Of a stretch of DNA of 38,442 nt, positions 1-9,454 are shown piece by piece. The notes below the pieces were generated by a model, which was not told the DNA's origin, did no database searches, and saw nothing but the letters and a program-made list of their open reading frames with translations. Made by a program: the position numbers and the translations under genes. Numbering within the stretch: position 1 is the first letter of the stretch; every line of letters begins with the position of its first letter. The stretch spans positions 1-38,442 of the forward strand of contig SVMR01000018.1 in the NCBI GenBank assembly GCA_015067315.1, in the 5' to 3' direction. The DNA is from Oscillospiraceae bacterium. GTDB taxonomy: Bacteria > Bacillota > Clostridia > Oscillospirales > Ruminococcaceae.

Positions 1-2
1 CA

Positions 3-392
3 GATAGCGTTCCTTTTGAAAGAAACGTTCTCTCCAACGGCATGATGAGCATCAAAACTGCAACTGTTGAGTGCGAGCCTTTCCCCTTCGAAATCGGCGA
101 TGCACAGGACAAAACTTTTGCAACCGATGTTCTTTCTCTTGAAGAATCTCCTCGTCTTGGCGCTGGCGTTATGGAAATGAAAGCAGGAGCAGAGTTCCCC
201 TGGACCCTTAACTATGATGAAGTTGAATACATCATCGACGGTACCATCGTACTCAAATCCGAAGCTGGCAACGTAACTGCACATGCAGGCGATATGACCT
301 ATATCCCGAAAGGCACCAGCATTCATTTCTCCACCCCCGATTACGTAAGATTCATTTACGTAACCTACCCTGCAGACTGGGCAAATCAGTAA
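3..392 (+). CDS. EutQ-like cupin protein, 5' end cut by window
   Basis: Small single-domain cupin, a beta-barrel fold often holding a metal or small ligand. The visible part has the EutQ-like run with YDEVEYIIDG, the glycine-rich turn HAGDMTYIPKG and the ending VRFIYVTYPADWA. The frame is open from base 3 through the first ATGs at 42 and 45, and the upstream codons read sensibly, so the gene very probably starts outside the window. EutQ homologues act in ethanolamine utilisation, but no other eut gene is present here, so the substrate is unknown. The cupin histidines are only partly kept, so metal binding is uncertain. A strong terminator follows directly, so this is the last gene of its transcript. 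Confidence 0.85.
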   Translation, partial: DSVPFERNVLSNGMMSIKTATVECEPFPFEIGDAQDKTFATDVLSLEESPRLGAGVMEMKAGAEFPWTLNYDEVEYIIDGTIVLKSEAGNVTAHAGDMTYIPKGTSIHFSTPDYVRFIYVTYPADWANQ

Positions 393-410
393 TTTATTAT
401 TGATTTAAAA

Positions 411-436
411 AACACCGCTTTGGCGGTGTTTTTTTG
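411..436 (+). terminator. Rho-independent terminator of the cupin gene
   Basis: A perfect 8-bp stem (AACACCGC / GCGGTGTT, loop TTTG at 419-422) is followed by a run of T. It lies 18 bases after the stop codon. Confidence 0.92.
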
Positions 437-457
437 TTGCAAAAATCGGCTTTTCGG

Positions 458-486
458 TTGTTATAAATTTTGTTTTATGTTAAAAT
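458..486 (+). promoter_or_regulatory. SigA-type promoter of the amidohydrolase gene
   Basis: The -35 box TTGTTA (458-463) and -10 box TAAAAT (481-486) are separated by 17 bp. TG at 478-479 gives an extended -10. The start codon is 34 bases downstream of the -10. Confidence 0.75.
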
Positions 487-519
487 AACAATAGATTTTT
501 AACGAAGCGAGGCGGAAAA

Positions 520-1314
520 ATGCCCGATTACAGAATTATCGACGTGCATAACCATATTTATCCGGAAAAAATTGTTGCAAAGGCAACGGACGCAATCGGA
601 GATTTTTATGATATCGATATGCAGCATCTCGGAACCGGAAACGAACTTGTTGAAGCGGGGAAGAAGGCGGGAATTGAAAAATTTGTTGTATGTTCCGCCG
701 CAACAACTCCCGCGCAGGTTCAGATAATCAATAATTTCATCGCCGCGGAATGTGAAAAGCATCCGGAATTTATCGGATTCGGAACTTTGCATCCGGGTTT
801 TGAGGATTGCGGAGCGGAAATTGCAAGAATGAAGGAAATGGGACTTACGGGAGTAAAACTCCATCCGGATTTCCAGAAATTCTATATTGACGATCCGGAA
901 GCTTTGCCTATGTTCAGGGCGATACGCGACAGCAATATGTGGCTTATTGTTCATCTCGGCGACGACAGATTTGAGTATTCCCAGCCGGAAAGAATGGCGA
1001 AGGTTCTTGAGGAAGTTCCGGGACTTAAACTTATCGGCGCCCATTTCGGCGGTTACCGCTGTTGGGAATCCGCCCTTGACGTTTATAAACCGGGAACCCT
1101 TTATTTTGATATTTCAAGTTCGATGCATTTTATGAGCAGGGAACTTATTTTTAAGTTTTTTGAAAGATACGGAATCGAAAGTTTCTTTTGGGGAACGGAT
1201 TTTCCGATGTGGGACCATAAAGAGGAACTTGAACTTTTCTTTTCCCTTGGTCTTTCGGAAGAGGATAACAGAAAAATACTTTACGAAAATTTTGCAAAGG
1301 CATACGGACTTTGA
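520..1314 (+). CDS. Amidohydrolase family protein (Amidohydro_2-like metal hydrolase)
   Basis: A 264-residue TIM-barrel hydrolase. Metal-ligand motifs of the superfamily appear in order: DVHNH near the N-terminus (H10, H12), VKLHPDF near residue 115, a histidine in IVHLGDD, GAHFGG, and GTDFP near the C-terminus. The length and GTDFP ending fit the small Amidohydro_2 group (relatives of aminocarboxymuconate-semialdehyde decarboxylase) rather than TatD. There is no signal peptide, so it should be cytoplasmic. It has its own promoter and terminator and is therefore monocistronic. The substrate cannot be read from sequence. A GAGGCGG ribosome site supports the ATG at 520. Confidence 0.88.
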   Translation: MPDYRIIDVHNHIYPEKIVAKATDAIGDFYDIDMQHLGTGNELVEAGKKAGIEKFVVCSAATTPAQVQIINNFIAAECEKHPEFIGFGTLHPGFEDCGAEIARMKEMGLTGVKLHPDFQKFYIDDPEALPMFRAIRDSNMWLIVHLGDDRFEYSQPERMAKVLEEVPGLKLIGAHFGGYRCWESALDVYKPGTLYFDISSSMHFMSRELIFKFFERYGIESFFWGTDFPMWDHKEELELFFSLGLSEEDNRKILYENFAKAYGL

Positions 1315-1315
1315 T

Positions 1316-1353
1316 AAAAATCCGCGGAACGAAAAAGTTCCGCGGATTTTTTT
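1316..1353 (+). terminator. Rho-independent terminator of the amidohydrolase gene
   Basis: The stem TCCGCGGAAC / GTTCCGCGGA (1321-1330, 1337-1346) is flanked by A-run and T-run, so it could work in both directions. Confidence 0.93.
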
Positions 1354-1387
1354 GTTGATATCCGGGTTTGTTTCAGTCATATTTCAA

Positions 1388-1416
1388 TTGACAAAACAAA
1401 ATTATGGGTCTATAAT
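1388..1416 (+). promoter_or_regulatory. Perfect-consensus SigA promoter of the cohesin operon
   Basis: TTGACA (1388-1393) and TATAAT (1411-1416) are separated by exactly 17 bp. A perfect match to consensus suggests high expression of the three-gene surface operon that follows. Confidence 0.9.
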
Positions 1417-1463
1417 ATATTATATATAATAATAGGGAAAACTATGCCCGGAGATTGGAAAAA

Positions 1464-2378
1464 ATGAAAAAGATATTTGTATTTTTACTGACGTTTTTTG
1501 TTTTGATTTCTTCTTCGGTCTGCATTTTTGCGGAAGAAAAAGCGGATATTTCGTTCGATACATATTCTTCGGAAGACGGAGAAAAAATCTGTGTTGACGT
1601 AATAATTTCCGGCGGCGGAACCCCTTCGATGATGCAGTATTGCGTTTCTTATGACAGCAAGGTGCTTGAATGTGTTTCCGTTTCTGTCGGCGGAGCTTTT
1701 TCCGGCAACAACGCGCCGGTTATAAACCACGTTGAAGGAAAAATATATTTTATTTGGGATTCGCTTACTCCGCTTTCTTCCGGAGGAACGATGATACATA
1801 TTGAGTTCGTTTCGATTGAAAAGAAGGATACTTCCGTCGGAATTGACGAAACGGAAACCTTTATTGTTGCGGATTCAAACTTCACCGAAATCGGAAACGT
1901 AACAGGATCGGCGGAAATCGATCTTGCGGAGGATCCGGAACCGGAAGTTCCGCCGGAATCGGTTCTTAAACCCGGAGAAACGGAAAAACCGGAAGATGAA
2001 GAGGCCGATCTTGAGGAGATTCCCTCCGAAAATATAACCGAAAGCCTTGAATCCAAAGCGGAAATAACCGAAGAGGACAAGACCGTCTGGGAAAGCGGCG
2101 ACGAAAACGTTGTGGTGGTCGAGGACGGAAAAATCGTTCCGGTTTCGCCCGGACAGACAACAATAACCGTTAAAACCGAAGACGGGGAAAAAGAAGCTTC
2201 GATGGAGGTTATCGTAACCGAGGACGGAAAAATCGAAACAGTCGAGGTTATTGAAAGCGAAAATTATAAAAAGAATGAATCTCATCTGTACATTGCATTG
2301 ATAATGATTGCGGCGTTGCTTAGTGCATTCGCGGGGAAAAAAATAAAAGATTACAGACGAAAAAACAGTAAGCTATAG
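1464..2378 (+). CDS. Secreted, membrane-anchored cohesin-domain protein
   Basis: A 304-residue surface protein. An N-terminal signal peptide (Lys-rich start, hydrophobic core, cleavage near CIFA-EE) leads into a cohesin-like beta-sandwich (about residues 27-150; note YCVSYDSKVLECVSV and GKIYFIWDS). A Pro/Glu-rich linker follows, then a short Big_2-like domain (about 198-255; VSPGQTTITVKTEDG), and finally a C-terminal transmembrane helix (about 274-290) with a basic tail. It would display a cohesin outside the cell. The ATG at 1464 is chosen over the TTG at 1455 because GGAG (1450-1453) is 10 bases from the ATG but only one base from the TTG. It is the first gene of an operon with the next two cohesin genes. 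Cohesins bind dockerins, and two dockerin proteins are encoded nearby. Confidence 0.82.
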   Translation: MKKIFVFLLTFFVLISSSVCIFAEEKADISFDTYSSEDGEKICVDVIISGGGTPSMMQYCVSYDSKVLECVSVSVGGAFSGNNAPVINHVEGKIYFIWDSLTPLSSGGTMIHIEFVSIEKKDTSVGIDETETFIVADSNFTEIGNVTGSAEIDLAEDPEPEVPPESVLKPGETEKPEDEEADLEEIPSENITESLESKAEITEEDKTVWESGDENVVVVEDGKIVPVSPGQTTITVKTEDGEKEASMEVIVTEDGKIETVEVIESENYKKNESHLYIALIMIAALLSAFAGKKIKDYRRKNSKL

Positions 2379-2432
2379 TTTCTGGAAAGGAAACTGATTA
2401 TATAAATTAAAGCTTTTGCGGGAGGCGTTTTA

Positions 2433-3155
2433 ATGAAAAAAACATTAGCTGTTCTGATTGCTCTTGTTTTGGTACTTTCTCTTGCGGTAAATGCGGTTGC
2501 GGCGGGTTCCCAATCCATCGTACTCGGAAACGCAAAATTTACCGAAAAAGACGAAGTTAAAACAATTGCAATCGAAGCCGAAAACTTTGATAATTTAAGT
2601 GTTGTCCAGGTTGTCGTAAGTTACGACAGCGCCAAGGTCGAATTGCTTGACGTTATCGAAGAAGGAGAAAACCAGGGAATTGTTGAAGGGGCTGCCGGAG
2701 ATCTTTTCACCGGCGCAACGGTAAGTTCCCCGGTACCGGGAATCGTAATTTTCGTTTGGGAAAATTCTGAAGCTTTTTCCGGAAGCGGGGTTCTTGCGGA
2801 ATTCAGATTCAAGGCTCTTTCTGAAAACGTCGGAACAATCAAACTTTCCGATGCGGAATATGAAGGCGAAGACACTTACGTATGCCGCGACGACGCAAAC
2901 AAAATTCCGAGAAGAATTGAAATTGACGTTGTTGAAGCGGCTTCCTATATCGTGGGTGACGTTGACGGCGACGGATTTTCAACTTCCATGGATGCGTCTT
3001 TCGTTCTCCAGAAAGTTGCAGGCATGGACGTTGATATAAGCGAAGAAGCGGCAGATGTTGACGGCGACGGTTTTGTAACTTCAATGGATGCTTCTTACAT
3101 ACTTCAGTATGTAGCAAATATTATTACGGAGTTCCCAGTTGGAAACAACGGTTAA
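2433..3155 (+). CDS. Secreted cohesin-dockerin adaptor protein
   Basis: A 240-residue secreted protein carrying both halves of a cohesin-dockerin pair. A signal peptide (residues 1-24, ending AVAA) leads into a cohesin domain (about 27-170; VVVSYDSAKVELLDV, VIFVWENSEAFSG, VLAEFRFKA). A type I-like dockerin (about 174-232) follows, with two EF-hand-type calcium loops that both start DVDGDG (residues 176 and 208), each followed by an MDASxxLQ helix. No anchor is present. Cohesin plus dockerin on one chain is the architecture of adaptor scaffoldins: the dockerin would dock on one cohesin while the cohesin captures another dockerin protein. It sits between two other cohesin genes and is preceded by a GGGAGGCG ribosome site. 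Confidence 0.87.
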   Translation: MKKTLAVLIALVLVLSLAVNAVAAGSQSIVLGNAKFTEKDEVKTIAIEAENFDNLSVVQVVVSYDSAKVELLDVIEEGENQGIVEGAAGDLFTGATVSSPVPGIVIFVWENSEAFSGSGVLAEFRFKALSENVGTIKLSDAEYEGEDTYVCRDDANKIPRRIEIDVVEAASYIVGDVDGDGFSTSMDASFVLQKVAGMDVDISEEAADVDGDGFVTSMDASYILQYVANIITEFPVGNNG

Positions 3156-3174
3156 CAGAGGAAGGTGACAGAAC

Positions 3175-6100
3175 ATGAAAAAGATTTTATCTCTGCTTCT
3201 TGCGGTTATTATGGTTATCGGAATGTTCCCGGTAACTGCATTTGCAGAAGAACCTGCGGTAATCGAACTTACTGCGGATAAAACAGAACTTACAGTAGGC
3301 GACAGCTTTTCTGTAACCGCAAATCTTTCCGGAAACACCGGTGTTGCGGCATTCACCATTCAAATTGACTGGAATGAAGAAGTTGTCAAATTCAACGGAT
3401 TTTCAACCGAATATGATGAGGATCTTGAAGAAGATATTCTTGAGTCCAAAGTTGTAATTCCGAGTTACAGCCCTGTTGTAAACCATGAAAAAGGTATTAT
3501 AACTTTTGCAAGAGATAAAAACTCCACTAAAAACGGTCTTATCTTTATTGCAAATTTTGAAGTTATCGGGGAAGGCGATTGCGGAATTTCTATTATTAAA
3601 GAATTCCCGCTTTTCACTTATAAAAAAGCTGACGGTTCTGACCATCCGGTAACTTTCGACGAAACCGGAGTTTCCGGTCTTCATGCACATGGTGCTCCTG
3701 CATATGTTCCTGTTGAAGGAATTTATATTGAAGGCGAAGGCGAATTCGGAATTAAAGAAGGCGAACAGATCCAGCTTAATGCTGTTATTCTTCCCGAAAA
3801 CGCAACCAACAAAAACGTAATCTGGTCTTCCGATAACGAAGAAGTTGCAACCGTTGATGAAAACGGTCTTGTAACCGGCGTTTCCAAAGGCTATGCAACA
3901 ATTATTGTAATTCCGGAAGAGGTAAGCGGATATTCCGCAAAATGCGAGGTAATTGTTGGTTGCGCACATAGCAATACCGAAACAATCCCCGGAAAAGATC
4001 CGACCTGCACCGAAACCGGTCTTACCGACGGAACCAGATGTTCCGATTGCGGCGAAGTTCTTACAGCACAGGAAACTGTTCCCGCACTCGGACATGACGA
4101 AATCGCACACGCAGCAAAAGCAGCAACCTGCACCGAAATCGGCTGGAATGCATATGTAACCTGTTCCAGATGCGATTACACCACCTATGTTGAAATCCCT
4201 GCAACCAATCATAACTGGGGCGCAGTATCCTATACCTGGAACGGAACCGAATCCTGCGTTGCAAGCCGTGTTTGCCTTAATGACAACAGCCACAAACAGA
4301 CCGCAAATTCTGTTTCCGTAATTAAAACCGTTACCGAAGCAACCTGCACCGAAGCCGGTGAAGCGGTATATACCGCAACTTTTGCCGAAGATTGGGCAGC
4401 TGACAAATCCAGAACCGAAGTTATTCCCGCACTCGGACATGATCTTGTTGAACATGAAGGAAAAGAAGCAACCTGCACCGAAGCCGGCCACGAAGCATAC
4501 GTAACCTGCTCCAGATGCGACTACACCACCTATTCCGAAATTCCCGCACTCGGACATGATCTTGTTGAGCACGAAGGAAAAGAAGCAACCTGCACCGAAA
4601 TCGGCTGGAACGCATACGTAACCTGTTCCAGATGCGATTACACCACCTATGAAGAAATCCCCGCCCTCGGACATAAAGACGAAAACGGCGATTATATCTG
4701 CGACCGCTGCGGCGAAGACCTTTGCACCGAGCACGTTGAAGAAATCATCCCCGGAAAAGACCCGACCTGTACCGAAGCGGGACTTACCGAAGGTAAAAAA
4801 TGCGCTCTCTGCGGAGAAATCCTTGTTAAGCAGGAAGTAATTCCCGCACTTGGACACACCGAAGAAACAATCCCCGGAAAAGCTCCGACCTGTACCGAAA
4901 CCGGTCTTACCGAAGGAAAGAAATGCTCCGTTTGCGGAGAAATCCTTGTTCCCCAGGAAGAAATTCCCGCAACCGGACATGATTGGAAAGCAACCTCCTA
5001 TAAATGGAGCGACGACGGAAAAGCATGCACCGCAAAACGCGTTTGCAAAAACGATGAATCCCATGTTGAAACTGCGGAAGCAGTAATAACTTCCGAAATC
5101 GTTGTTCCCGCAACCTGCATCGGAAAAGGCCAGACCAAATATACCGCAGCCTTTGACGTTGACTGGGCAGAAACCGTTACCAAAACCCTGTCCGATATCC
5201 CCGCACTCGGACATACCGAAGGCGAAACTGTTATTGAAAACGAAGTTCCGGCAGACTGCGTAAACGCAGGTTCCTATGACGAAGTTGTTTACTGCGAAGT
5301 TTGCGGCGAAGAACTCAGCAGAGAAACCGTTGCAGTTCCCGCACTCGGACACAACGAAGTTGTTGATGAAGCAGTAGCACCCACTTGCACCGAAACCGGT
5401 CTTACCGAAGGCAAACATTGCGACCGCTGCGGCGAAGTTCTTGTTGCACAGGAAGTAATCCCGGCACTCGGACATACCGAAGGCGAAACTGTTGTTGAAA
5501 ACGAAGTTCCCGCGGACTGCGTAAACGCAGGTTCCTATGACGAAGTTGTTTACTGCGAAGTTTGCGGCGAAGAACTCAGCAGAGAAACCATTGCAGTTCC
5601 CGCACTCGGACATAAAGATGAAAACGGCGATTATATCTGCGACCGCTGCGGCGAAGACCTTTGCACCGAGCACGTTGAAGAGATCATCCCCGGAAAAGAA
5701 GCAACCTGCACCGAAGCGGGACTTACCGAAGGTAAAAAATGCGCTCTCTGCGGAGAAATTCTTGTAGCACAGGAAGTAATCCCTGCTCTCGGACATGATC
5801 TTACCGAGCATGCGGCAAAAGAAGCAACCTGCACCGAAATCGGCTGGAACGCATACGTAACCTGCTCCAGATGCGATTACACCACTTACGAAGAAATTCC
5901 TGCTCTCGGACACAACGAAGTAGTTGACGAGGCAGTAGAACCCACCTGCACCGAAACCGGTCTTACCGAAGGCAAACATTGCGACAGCTGCGGCGAAGTT
6001 CTTGTTGCACAGGAAGTAATCCCGGCACTCGGACATACCGAAGGCGAAACTGTTGTTGAAAACGAAGTTCCCGCGGACTGCGTAAACGCAGGTTCCTATG

Positions 6101-8076
6101 ACGAAGTTGTTTACTGCGAAGTTTGCGGCGAAGAACTCAGCAGAGAAACCATTGCAGTTCCCGCACTCGGACATAAAGACGAAAACGGCGATTATGTCTG
6201 CGACCGCTGCGGCGAAAAACTTTGCACCGAGCATGTTGAGGAAATTATCCCCGGAAAAGAAGCGACCTGCACCGAAGCGGGACTTACCGAAGGCAAAAAA
6301 TGCGCTCTCTGCGGAGAAATCCTTGTTGAGCAGGAAGTAATTCCCGCACTTGGACATGACGAAATCGCACACGCAGCAAAAGCAGCAACCTGCACCGAAA
6401 TCGGTTGGGAAGCATACGTAACCTGTTCCAGATGCGATTACACCACTTACGAAGAAATTCCTGCTCTCGGACACAACGAAGTTGTTGACGAGGCAGTAGC
6501 ACCCACTTGCACCGAAACCGGTCTTACCGAAGGCAAACACTGCGACCGCTGCGGCGAAGTTCTTGTTGCACAGGAAGTAATCCCGGCACTCGGACATACC
6601 GAAGGCGAAACTGTTGTTGAAAACGAAGTTCCCGCGGACTGCGTAAACGCAGGTTCCTATGACGAAGTTGTTTACTGCGAAGTTTGCGGCGAAGAACTCA
6701 GCAGAGAAACCATTGCAGTTCCTGCTCTCGGACATTCTCCTGCGGAAGCTGTTATTGAAAACGAAGTTCCGGAAACCTGTTCCGAAGACGGACATTATGA
6801 TTCCGTCGTATATTGCGAACGCTGCGGCGAAGAACTCAGCAGAGAAACCGTTGTTGTTCCCGCAACCGGCGAACATAATTACGCAACCGAAATCGGACGC
6901 AAGGATCCTACCTGCTGTGAAGAAGGTTATGTAATCAGACAGTGCGGATGCGGCGAAACCGAAACCGAAATCCTTCCCGTTGATCCGGACGCACACGATT
7001 ATAAACTCACCGCAGAAACCGAACCCACATGTACCGAAAAAGGAACCGCAACCTATACCTGCGGAAACGGATGCGGAAGCACCTTCACCATTGAAACCGA
7101 AGACGCTCTCGGACATACCGAAGAGGGCGAACTTTATGAAGAAGCAACCTGCGTAAGCCCCGCAAAATGCGGAAGATGCGGCGAAGAATTCGGCGAAATT
7201 GATCCGGATGCTCATAAATTCCATTATGAAACCGTAAAAGAACCCAACTGCACCGAAGAGGGCGAACGCAGAATCACCTGCGAAAACGGATGCGGATTTG
7301 AAGAAACCGAAGCAATTCCCGCGCTTGGACATTATTGGAGCGCCTGGGAAGTTGTAAAAGAAGCAACCGATTCCGAAACCGGACTTATGGAGCGCCATTG
7401 CGAAAACGAAGGCTGTGACGCAAAAGAAGCCCGGATTATCCCCAGAACCGAACCCGACGACGTATATGACGTTGTTGTTCCCGAAGAAGATTCCGAATCC
7501 GAACACAGGGTTGCCGTAAGGGATGAAGTAAAAGTTCCGGAAAACCTCCCCGAAGAATACAAAGACGTTTATGAAACTCCCGAAGATATCATAGACGCTC
7601 TTAAAGAAGCAATCTTTGAGGAAAACAGAAAATTCACCGAAGAGAACACCAAGATCAATTTTGTTGAACTTACTCTTGAAGTCAAGACCGACGCAGGCTG
7701 GGTAGAAGTTCATCACGATGACTTCCCCGAAGAAGGAATTGAAATTTTCATTCCTTATCCCGCAGGCTATGACAGATATGACAGCTATGAAATCGCTCAC
7801 CTTAAAGATAACGGCGAAATCGAAATCCTCAGATGCAGAAAAACCGCAGACGGAATTGTTGTAAAAGTTTACAGCCTTTCTCCTTTTGCAATCGCATACA
7901 AACAGAACGCATTCAGCGGCGGTTCATCTTCTTCCGATAACAACGAAGGAATCACTGATATCGTTCCCGGAAAAGACAGCGAATCCAACCCGAACACCGG
8001 CGCACCGGTTATCAACCTTAGCGCAGCTGTTGCTGTAATCGGCGCGGCAATTGTTCTTTGCGGCAAAAAACATTGA
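3175..8076 (+). CDS. Giant cohesin / Cys-rich-repeat cell-surface protein with sortase-like tail
   Basis: A 1633-residue surface protein. In order: signal peptide (1-24); cohesin-like domain (about 28-165); Big_2-like domain (about 180-262; [27 protein letters not shown]); about two dozen Cys-rich modules (263 to about 1420), most ending in IPALGH and each with a CTE-type cysteine and often a CxxCG knuckle; a non-repetitive beta-rich domain (about 1425-1575); a Gly/Ser linker; and NPNTG (1605-1609), a hydrophobic stretch and KKH, resembling a sortase sorting signal. The repeats fall into about five module types, four of which form a tandem 561-bp super-repeat. Cys plus His per module suggests metal binding or disulfides, but this is inference. 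Similar IPALGH repeats are remembered from other gut Firmicutes surface proteins without a known role. A GAAGGTGA ribosome site supports the ATG. Confidence 0.85.
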   Translation: MKKILSLLLAVIMVIGMFPVTAFAEEPAVIELTADKTELTVGDSFSVTANLSGNTGVAAFTIQIDWNEEVVKFNGFSTEYDEDLEEDILESKVVIPSYSPVVNHEKGIITFARDKNSTKNGLIFIANFEVIGEGDCGISIIKEFPLFTYKKADGSDHPVTFDETGVSGLHAHGAPAYVPVEGIYIEGEGEFGIKEGEQIQLNAVILPENATNKNVIWSSDNEEVATVDENGLVTGVSKGYATIIVIPEEVSGYSAKCEVIVGCAHSNTETIPGKDPTCTETGLTDGTRCSDCGEVLTAQETVPALGHDEIAHAAKAATCTEIGWNAYVTCSRCDYTTYVEIPATNHNWGAVSYTWNGTESCVASRVCLNDNSHKQTANSVSVIKTVTEATCTEAGEAVYTATFAEDWAADKSRTEVIPALGHDLVEHEGKEATCTEAGHEAYVTCSRCDYTTYSEIPALGHDLVEHEGKEATCTEIGWNAYVTCSRCDYTTYEEIPALGHKDENGDYICDRCGEDLCTEHVEEIIPGKDPTCTEAGLTEGKKCALCGEILVKQEVIPALGHTEETIPGKAPTCTETGLTEGKKCSVCGEILVPQEEIPATGHDWKATSYKWSDDGKACTAKRVCKNDESHVETAEAVITSEIVVPATCIGKGQTKYTAAFDVDWAETVTKTLSDIPALGHTEGETVIENEVPADCVNAGSYDEVVYCEVCGEELSRETVAVPALGHNEVVDEAVAPTCTETGLTEGKHCDRCGEVLVAQEVIPALGHTEGETVVENEVPADCVNAGSYDEVVYCEVCGEELSRETIAVPALGHKDENGDYICDRCGEDLCTEHVEEIIPGKEATCTEAGLTEGKKCALCGEILVAQEVIPALGHDLTEHAAKEATCTEIGWNAYVTCSRCDYTTYEEIPALGHNEVVDEAVEPTCTETGLTEGKHCDSCGEVLVAQEVIPALGHTEGETVVENEVPADCVNAGSYDEVVYCEVCGEELSRETIAVPALGHKDENGDYVCDRCGEKLCTEHVEEIIPGKEATCTEAGLTEGKKCALCGEILVEQEVIPALGHDEIAHAAKAATCTEIGWEAYVTCSRCDYTTYEEIPALGHNEVVDEAVAPTCTETGLTEGKHCDRCGEVLVAQEVIPALGHTEGETVVENEVPADCVNAGSYDEVVYCEVCGEELSRETIAVPALGHSPAEAVIENEVPETCSEDGHYDSVVYCERCGEELSRETVVVPATGEHNYATEIGRKDPTCCEEGYVIRQCGCGETETEILPVDPDAHDYKLTAETEPTCTEKGTATYTCGNGCGSTFTIETEDALGHTEEGELYEEATCVSPAKCGRCGEEFGEIDPDAHKFHYETVKEPNCTEEGERRITCENGCGFEETEAIPALGHYWSAWEVVKEATDSETGLMERHCENEGCDAKEARIIPRTEPDDVYDVVVPEEDSESEHRVAVRDEVKVPENLPEEYKDVYETPEDIIDALKEAIFEENRKFTEENTKINFVELTLEVKTDAGWVEVHHDDFPEEGIEIFIPYPAGYDRYDSYEIAHLKDNGEIEILRCRKTADGIVVKVYSLSPFAIAYKQNAFSGGSSSSDNNEGITDIVPGKDSESNPNTGAPVINLSAAVAVIGAAIVLCGKKH
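5350..6732 (+). repeat. 561-bp tandem super-repeat inside the giant surface gene
   Basis: A 187-codon unit made of four modules (123, 138, 183 and 117 bp) starts at 5350 and again at 5911. The first two modules then recur from 6472 to 6732. Module starts fall exactly 561 bp apart throughout, and the copies are nearly identical at DNA level, with differences concentrated in the fourth module. This points to recent in-frame tandem duplication. Confidence 0.92.
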
Positions 8077-8095
8077 TTTTCTCAATATTAAATGT

Positions 8096-8130
8096 AACAA
8101 ACCTGCTTTTTTCAAAAAAGCAGGTTTGTT
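8096..8130 (+). terminator. Long perfect inverted repeat after the giant gene, probable terminator
   Basis: A perfect 17-bp inverted repeat (8096-8112 / 8114-8130) with a GC-rich ACCTGC core lies 20 bases after the stop codon. The tail after the stem is only moderately T-rich (TTTGTT then ATG), so termination is likely but not textbook. Confidence 0.65.
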
Positions 8131-8173
8131 ATGCATTTACCTGTTTAGTTTTTTATAGAACGGAGGTAAGAAA

Positions 8174-9376
8174 ATGAAAAAATTAATTGCTGTTATTATC
8201 GCTCTTATGCTTGCGGTTTTTGCTTCGGTTTTTGCTTTTGCAAAACCGACCGAAACAGGAACTCTTGAACCGATTTTTTGCGTTAACCCGCTTTATGAAG
8301 GCGTTGTTTCTGTCAAAAAGCCGGAACAAAAATTCGAAAACGGTATAAACGCATACGGAACCACATATTATACCGATATTGCGGATGTGGGCGCGGCGGC
8401 GCGCGAACATCTTAAAAACAGAGCGGGAACTTTTACTGTCGGATACAAAACAAAAGATTTCGACGGAACGAGTGAAATGTTCGGCCTGATTTGCGGCGAC
8501 ATTCTTTCCTATGCTTTTATGCATACGGGAGTTTCCGACGAAGGCGACTATATCCAATGGCATTGGGAACATTATGAGGCTGGCGGTTCCTATTCTTATA
8601 ATGGCTCATATTACTCAATAGCAATTACATTCTATTTTGATTATTACACAACCGCGGCGCAGGAAGAGGCGGTTACCGAAAAGCTTGAGGAAGTTTATGA
8701 GGAACTTCAGCTCGAAGATAAAAACGATTATTATAAAATCTGCGCGATTTATGATTATATCTGCGACAACGTGGTTTATGATTACGCCAATCTCAACAAC
8801 GAAAATTACAAACTGCAATATACTGCCTATGCGGCGCTTATAAACGGAACTTCCGTTTGCCAGGGCTATTCAAACCTCTTTTACAGAATGGCGCTTGATT
8901 GGGGAGTTGACGCAAGGCTTATTGCCGGCGATGCGGGCGGCGGACACGCCTGGAACATCGTAAAAATGGGCGATTATTATTATAACCTCGACTCCACTTG
9001 GGATGCGGGTCTTCGTCCGAACTATATGTGGTTCCTCAAATGTCCGGACACATTCGTAAACCATTACAGAGATTATGAATATGAAACAGCCGAATTCCAT
9101 GCCGCATATCCCATGGGAGCGACCGACTATGTCTATAATGAAAGCGATTTTGAAGAAGGGACAGTTTTGGGTGATATTAACGGCGACGCAGAGCAGACCG
9201 TTGAGGACGTTTATATGATCCGCCTTGCTGTTGCAAAGCTTCGTGCTCTTACCGAAGAGCAGAAAACCGCAGCGGATCTTGACGGCGACGGAAAAATCAC
9301 CGCAATCGATGCGAACATTCTCCGCAAATATATCCTTGGAATAATTCCGGAAATTCCGGTTGCTGTTGACGATTGA
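8174..9376 (+). CDS. Secreted transglutaminase-like protein with C-terminal dockerin
   Basis: A 400-residue secreted protein. A signal peptide (about 1-23, ending AFA-K) is followed by a roughly 150-residue region of unknown function. A transglutaminase-like core (about 175-290) has the full Cys-His-Asp triad: C229 in TSVCQGYS, H258 in GGGHAWN and D273 in NLDSTWD. A dockerin (333-393) has calcium loops at DINGD (334) and DLDGDG (368). In bacteria such domains are usually cysteine proteases or amidases acting on proteins or peptidoglycan. The dockerin should attach it to a cohesin, and three are encoded just upstream. A GGAGG site sits 10 bases before the ATG. A hairpin separates it from the giant gene, so it may have its own promoter, although none was clear. 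Confidence 0.88.
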   Translation: MKKLIAVIIALMLAVFASVFAFAKPTETGTLEPIFCVNPLYEGVVSVKKPEQKFENGINAYGTTYYTDIADVGAAAREHLKNRAGTFTVGYKTKDFDGTSEMFGLICGDILSYAFMHTGVSDEGDYIQWHWEHYEAGGSYSYNGSYYSIAITFYFDYYTTAAQEEAVTEKLEEVYEELQLEDKNDYYKICAIYDYICDNVVYDYANLNNENYKLQYTAYAALINGTSVCQGYSNLFYRMALDWGVDARLIAGDAGGGHAWNIVKMGDYYYNLDSTWDAGLRPNYMWFLKCPDTFVNHYRDYEYETAEFHAAYPMGATDYVYNESDFEEGTVLGDINGDAEQTVEDVYMIRLAVAKLRALTEEQKTAADLDGDGKITAIDANILRKYILGIIPEIPVAVDD

Positions 9377-9416
9377 AAAATCTGTTTTTTAGCTAAAAAT
9401 TAATAGAAAAATTTAT

Positions 9417-9454
9417 AAAAAACGCCCAAAAATGCTTGACAGTTGGGCGTTTTT
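9417..9454 (+). terminator. Terminator of the dockerin gene, overlapping the next promoter
   Basis: The stem AACGCCCAA / TTGGGCGTT (9421-9429, 9443-9451) is flanked by A-run and T-run. Its 13-base loop contains the -35 box of the ylxM promoter. Confidence 0.85.

Noticed and set aside
42-392. Complete cupin gene starting at ATG 42
   Set aside because: The frame is open to the window edge, upstream codons look coding, and no ribosome site precedes ATG 42, so a truncated gene is the better reading.
3961-7446. CRISPR array or satellite DNA
   Set aside because: The repeats are in-frame protein modules of unequal length (39 to 75 residues) with no unique spacers, and they sit inside a secreted protein gene.
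3403-7800. Uninterrupted minus-strand open frame of 1465 codons
   Set aside because: It is the shadow of the giant repeat gene: its Gly/Phe/Cys/Ala-rich translation mirrors plus-strand GAA, GGA and GCA codons in a third-position-biased repeat. It has no ribosome site, signal peptide or sensible domain, and the plus frame has clear domains.
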